A stretch of DNA of 64,000 bases from the NCBI GenBank assembly GCA_963082875.1, contig OY720100.1:7192001-7256000 (forward strand), written 5' to 3'. This document shows positions 63,201 to 64,000 of the stretch, in pieces (the stretch's first letter is position 1; every line of letters starts with the position of its first letter). A program made the translations under genes and the position numbers. The notes under the pieces were generated by a model, which was not told the DNA's origin, ran no database searches, and was given only the letters and a program-made list of their open reading frames with translations. The stretch is from Corella eumyota (lineage: Eukaryota; Chordata; Ascidiacea; Phlebobranchia; Corellidae).

Positions 63201-64000
63201 TCCGAGACCTTCCCAAGTAACAATATTGTTTCATCAAAGTTCCAAAGATGTTGTAATAACAATTTACATAATTAATTTTTTTTTTATTACTTACTTTGAC
63301 AATATCCTAACCCAAGTTCCCACATTTGATCCGCCTTACAGTTGGTTACTCCAGTTCCTTCGGTTAGTTCGTATCCAGTATCGCAGGCAAGTGTGCATTG
63401 AGATTCGAACAAGTTGCCCTCTGTGCAAGTTAAACTTCCGTGCATGGCAGCCTATAAAATATAGCAACAACTTTTACCAAGTGCTTTTTTATTTACAAAA
63501 TGTTAACAATTGTTACATTGTTTCAACACTTAAACAATTGCAATAGATTATCTAAGAAATTAAATCTAGTAAAATAGTAAATACCTGGATAAGAATCGAG
63601 TCACTTTGGGGACAAGCTCTTTTCTCGCATACACTCATAAACTCTACATTCCAATTGTAGTTAGATTGACAAGTAGCAGTTCTTGAACTTAACTCTGAAA
63701 GTTTGTAACCGGGGAAACATTCAAAATCGCACCTTGATGCAAATTTGTTTGTATTGGAACATGTCGCCAAGCCATTTTGAAGAGTTGTAAATTGAACAGG
63801 ACAGACAATTTCTAAAAATAAATTAAAATAATTACAATTTAAACTCTTAACTCATTAAGCGTTTGTACCTGCAATTAACACTTTGCATTATGTTATAATT
63901 TTATTTAAATGTAATTTAGTTATATTTTTTACCTCTACATGTCGGGAAGTCTTCGCTGTAAGTTTTATCAGCCAAACACAGAGTAGAAGTAGATCCAATC
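51251..64000 (-). CDS. Multi-CCP (sushi) protein with C-terminal VWA domain, 5' end beyond window
   Basis: Thirty-two visible exons, 1759 aa, all in phase: 63933-64000 (partial), 63585-63811, 63295-63451, 62979-63155, 62617-62837, 62334-62493, 62013-62189, 61707-61930, 61469-61625, 61139-61315, 60758-60996, 60478-60631, 60115-60315, 59588-59835, 59339-59495, 58863-59060, 58524-58747, 58169-58322, 57792-57992, 57464-57705, 57126-57282, 56776-56940, 56599-56668, 56402-56508, 56053-56241, 55899-55980, 55701-55816, 55458-55561, 55061-55217, 51664-51824, 51375-51535, 51251-51299. It encodes at least 25 CCP domains, then a VWA domain and a short tail (SYISY), with no membrane segment, so it is probably secreted. 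CCP and VWA pairing occurs in complement factor B and in SVEP1-like adhesion proteins; the order here fits neither. Two plus-strand genes are nested in its largest intron (51825-55060). Confidence 0.92.
52238..53002 (+). CDS. Mucin-like type I membrane protein, nested gene 1
   Basis: A single uninterrupted 254-aa frame. It has a signal peptide at about residues 1-20 (WILHMIILIMWKHVVCQ), an extracellular part of about 95 residues that is very rich in Thr and Ser with several N-x-S/T sites, a membrane segment at about 118-140 (TFGLIAIGAFALIGWTCLVALCC), a strongly basic juxtamembrane stretch (HRRRRRKARP) and an acidic C-terminal tail (FDDLDGDEIEDN). No family was recognised; the ectodomain looks like an O-glycosylated stalk. 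It lies inside the VWA-splitting intron of the opposite-strand CCP/VWA gene. A TATTTCAG acceptor-like site ends at about 52191, upstream of the ATG, so a non-coding leader may be spliced on. AATAAA is at 53145-53150. Confidence 0.75.
   Translation: MKRWILHMIILIMWKHVVCQNTTTEELNTTSIDSTSENDTTTIFNIENSTIIVASTTQQSSTTRATQSTGKEIVSDNTSSQTETSFTQPTTQIPTTQTSTTNESTESMSTANPIVDFFLTQTFGLIAIGAFALIGWTCLVALCCQLEVHRRRRRKARPTVTVQALNDLNRNETLKRRMSRKRSLRRMASTRWFSFYSDSTFDDLDGDEIEDNVQEIRMEVNVNNDNRQSELYEDIDLTEVNTANHDNAVADLAL
53145..53150 (+). terminator. AATAAA poly(A) signal of nested gene 1
   Basis: A canonical hexamer 143 bp after the stop codon of the 52238-53002 gene, before the start of the second nested gene. 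It supports two separate transcripts. Confidence 0.6.
53287..53294 (+). promoter_or_regulatory. TATA-box candidate of nested gene 2
   Basis: TATATATA followed by G, about 150 bp before the ATG at 53442. It lies between the poly(A) signal of the first nested gene and the second nested gene, a sensible place for a core promoter. Confidence 0.4.
53442..54753 (+). CDS. Frizzled-CRD-like single-pass receptor, nested gene 2
   Basis: Exons 53442-53893, 53991-54109 and 54239-54753, 361 aa. It has a signal peptide (LLNVVRIVLVFVLLTFIKG) and then a cysteine-rich domain with Frizzled-like spacing: CEQYINYNC, DGNCNCSHRAIELYCHIAIPQC, NVIQPCRSYCREFF, SCLKGSDPE, MKVCKPL and DNCW. A Thr-rich stalk (ATTTPLETTVEMTTTE) and a membrane segment at about 250-273 (VIIAVSVVAGVLVLALVASITF) follow. 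The cytoplasmic tail of about 90 residues has tyrosines in LYKP, VTYDV, GYANYEL and VYTQV; YAN is a YxN-type motif. It has one membrane segment, so it is not a seven-pass Frizzled. An 18-bp in-frame repeat interrupts the CRD. Frizzled-type assignment rests on cysteine pattern and is moderately sure; ligand unknown. Confidence 0.75.
53775..53828 (+). repeat. Coding 18-bp tandem repeat (three copies) in the CRD
   Basis: Three identical copies of caatgtactggcaatggc at 53775, 53793 and 53811, with a partial fourth. Each encodes QCTGNG, so each copy adds one cysteine between IPQC-type and IQPCRSYC parts of the cysteine-rich domain. Perfect identity implies recent expansion and probable polymorphism. 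Confidence 0.95.
55701..64000 (-). other. Array of at least 25 selectin-type CCP domains
   Basis: Each domain follows a six-cysteine CCP pattern: C, then NG.(3)C(T/S)(E/D), F.S.C...C..GYE(L/I), then C......W.......C. The extra pair (as in ITC and FKSHC of exon 58863-59060) is typical of selectin CCPs rather than the usual four-cysteine domain. Exons fall into a repeated triplet: a phase 1-1 exon with one CCP, then a 1-0 and a 0-1 exon that together encode two CCPs. The triplet occurs seven times, ending with exons 57792-57992, 57464-57705 and 57126-57282. Four further CCPs nearer the VWA (56776-56940, 56599-56668 with 56402-56508, 56053-56241, 55899-55980 with 55701-55816) do not follow the triplet. 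Confidence 0.9.
60029..60120. repeat. Duplicated intron segment including a splice donor
   Basis: Three copies of a ttgctacc(c/t)aataatattaactt motif begin at about 60029, 60064 and 60091. The last bases of exon 60115-60315 plus its donor (ttacttccacattc on the plus strand) also recur at about 60050-60063. The real donor is at 60114/60115 because only that one keeps the frame with the next exon. The upstream copy is a decoy. Confidence 0.7.

Noticed and set aside
1-64000. tRNA, rRNA, CRISPR and virus-like elements
   Set aside because: None was found: the tRNA-like segments are degenerate SINE heads, and no capsid, polymerase or LTR signal was recognised.

Overview
The window is animal genomic DNA: AT-rich, with many short introns (mostly 50-500 bp, GT..AG, acceptors usually TTTTAG, TATAG or ACAG) and metazoan extracellular and signalling domains. 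Gene density, intron size, low-copy short repeats and the gene families (an FRMD4 orthologue with FERM and CUPID regions, GT31 glycosyltransferases, TSP1/ZP and CCP/VWA proteins) suggest an invertebrate deuterostome, most likely an ascidian tunicate of Ciona type. That assignment is inference. I rebuilt the gene models by hand from splice sites and reading phase. Every multi-exon model below closes in phase from its first to its last visible exon. The only unresolved points are one donor choice in FRMD4 and one intron choice in the second GT31 gene.

Layout. 1-2435: no gene seen, one perfect hairpin. 2436-5403 (+) and 10024-11967 (+): two tandem GT31 (beta-1,3-galactosyltransferase-like) genes with identical intron phases. 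Intron 4 of the first holds a hAT-type MITE, and a 1.46-kb fold-back element lies between them. 12643-15541 (-): Notchless (NLE1), 12 exons, 481 aa, a ribosome-assembly factor. 16224-26094 (-): 28 exons, 1733 aa, a membrane-anchored ZP-domain protein with an unrecognised N-terminal half, eleven TSP1 repeats and an EGF domain. 27647-46927 (-): FRMD4A/B orthologue, 29 exons, about 1849 aa, with two large introns, a 23-nt microexon, a 63-bp minisatellite and a tRNA-derived SINE. 46928-51250: gene-free. 51251 to the window end (-): 32 visible exons (1759 aa) of a secreted protein with at least 25 selectin-type six-cysteine CCP domains followed by a C-terminal VWA domain.

The most distinctive region is the CCP/VWA locus. 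Its CCP exons are organised as seven tandem copies of a three-exon, three-CCP cassette. The intron that splits the VWA domain (51825-55060) contains two opposite-strand single-pass membrane protein genes: a mucin-like type I protein (52238-53002) and a Frizzled-CRD-like receptor (53442-54753), the latter with an in-frame cysteine-bearing 18-bp repeat. A secreted adhesion-type protein with nested, oppositely transcribed cell-surface genes is an arrangement worth testing for recognition or co-regulation roles. No function of that kind can be read from the sequence alone.

No tRNA, rRNA, CRISPR or virus-like element was recognised.
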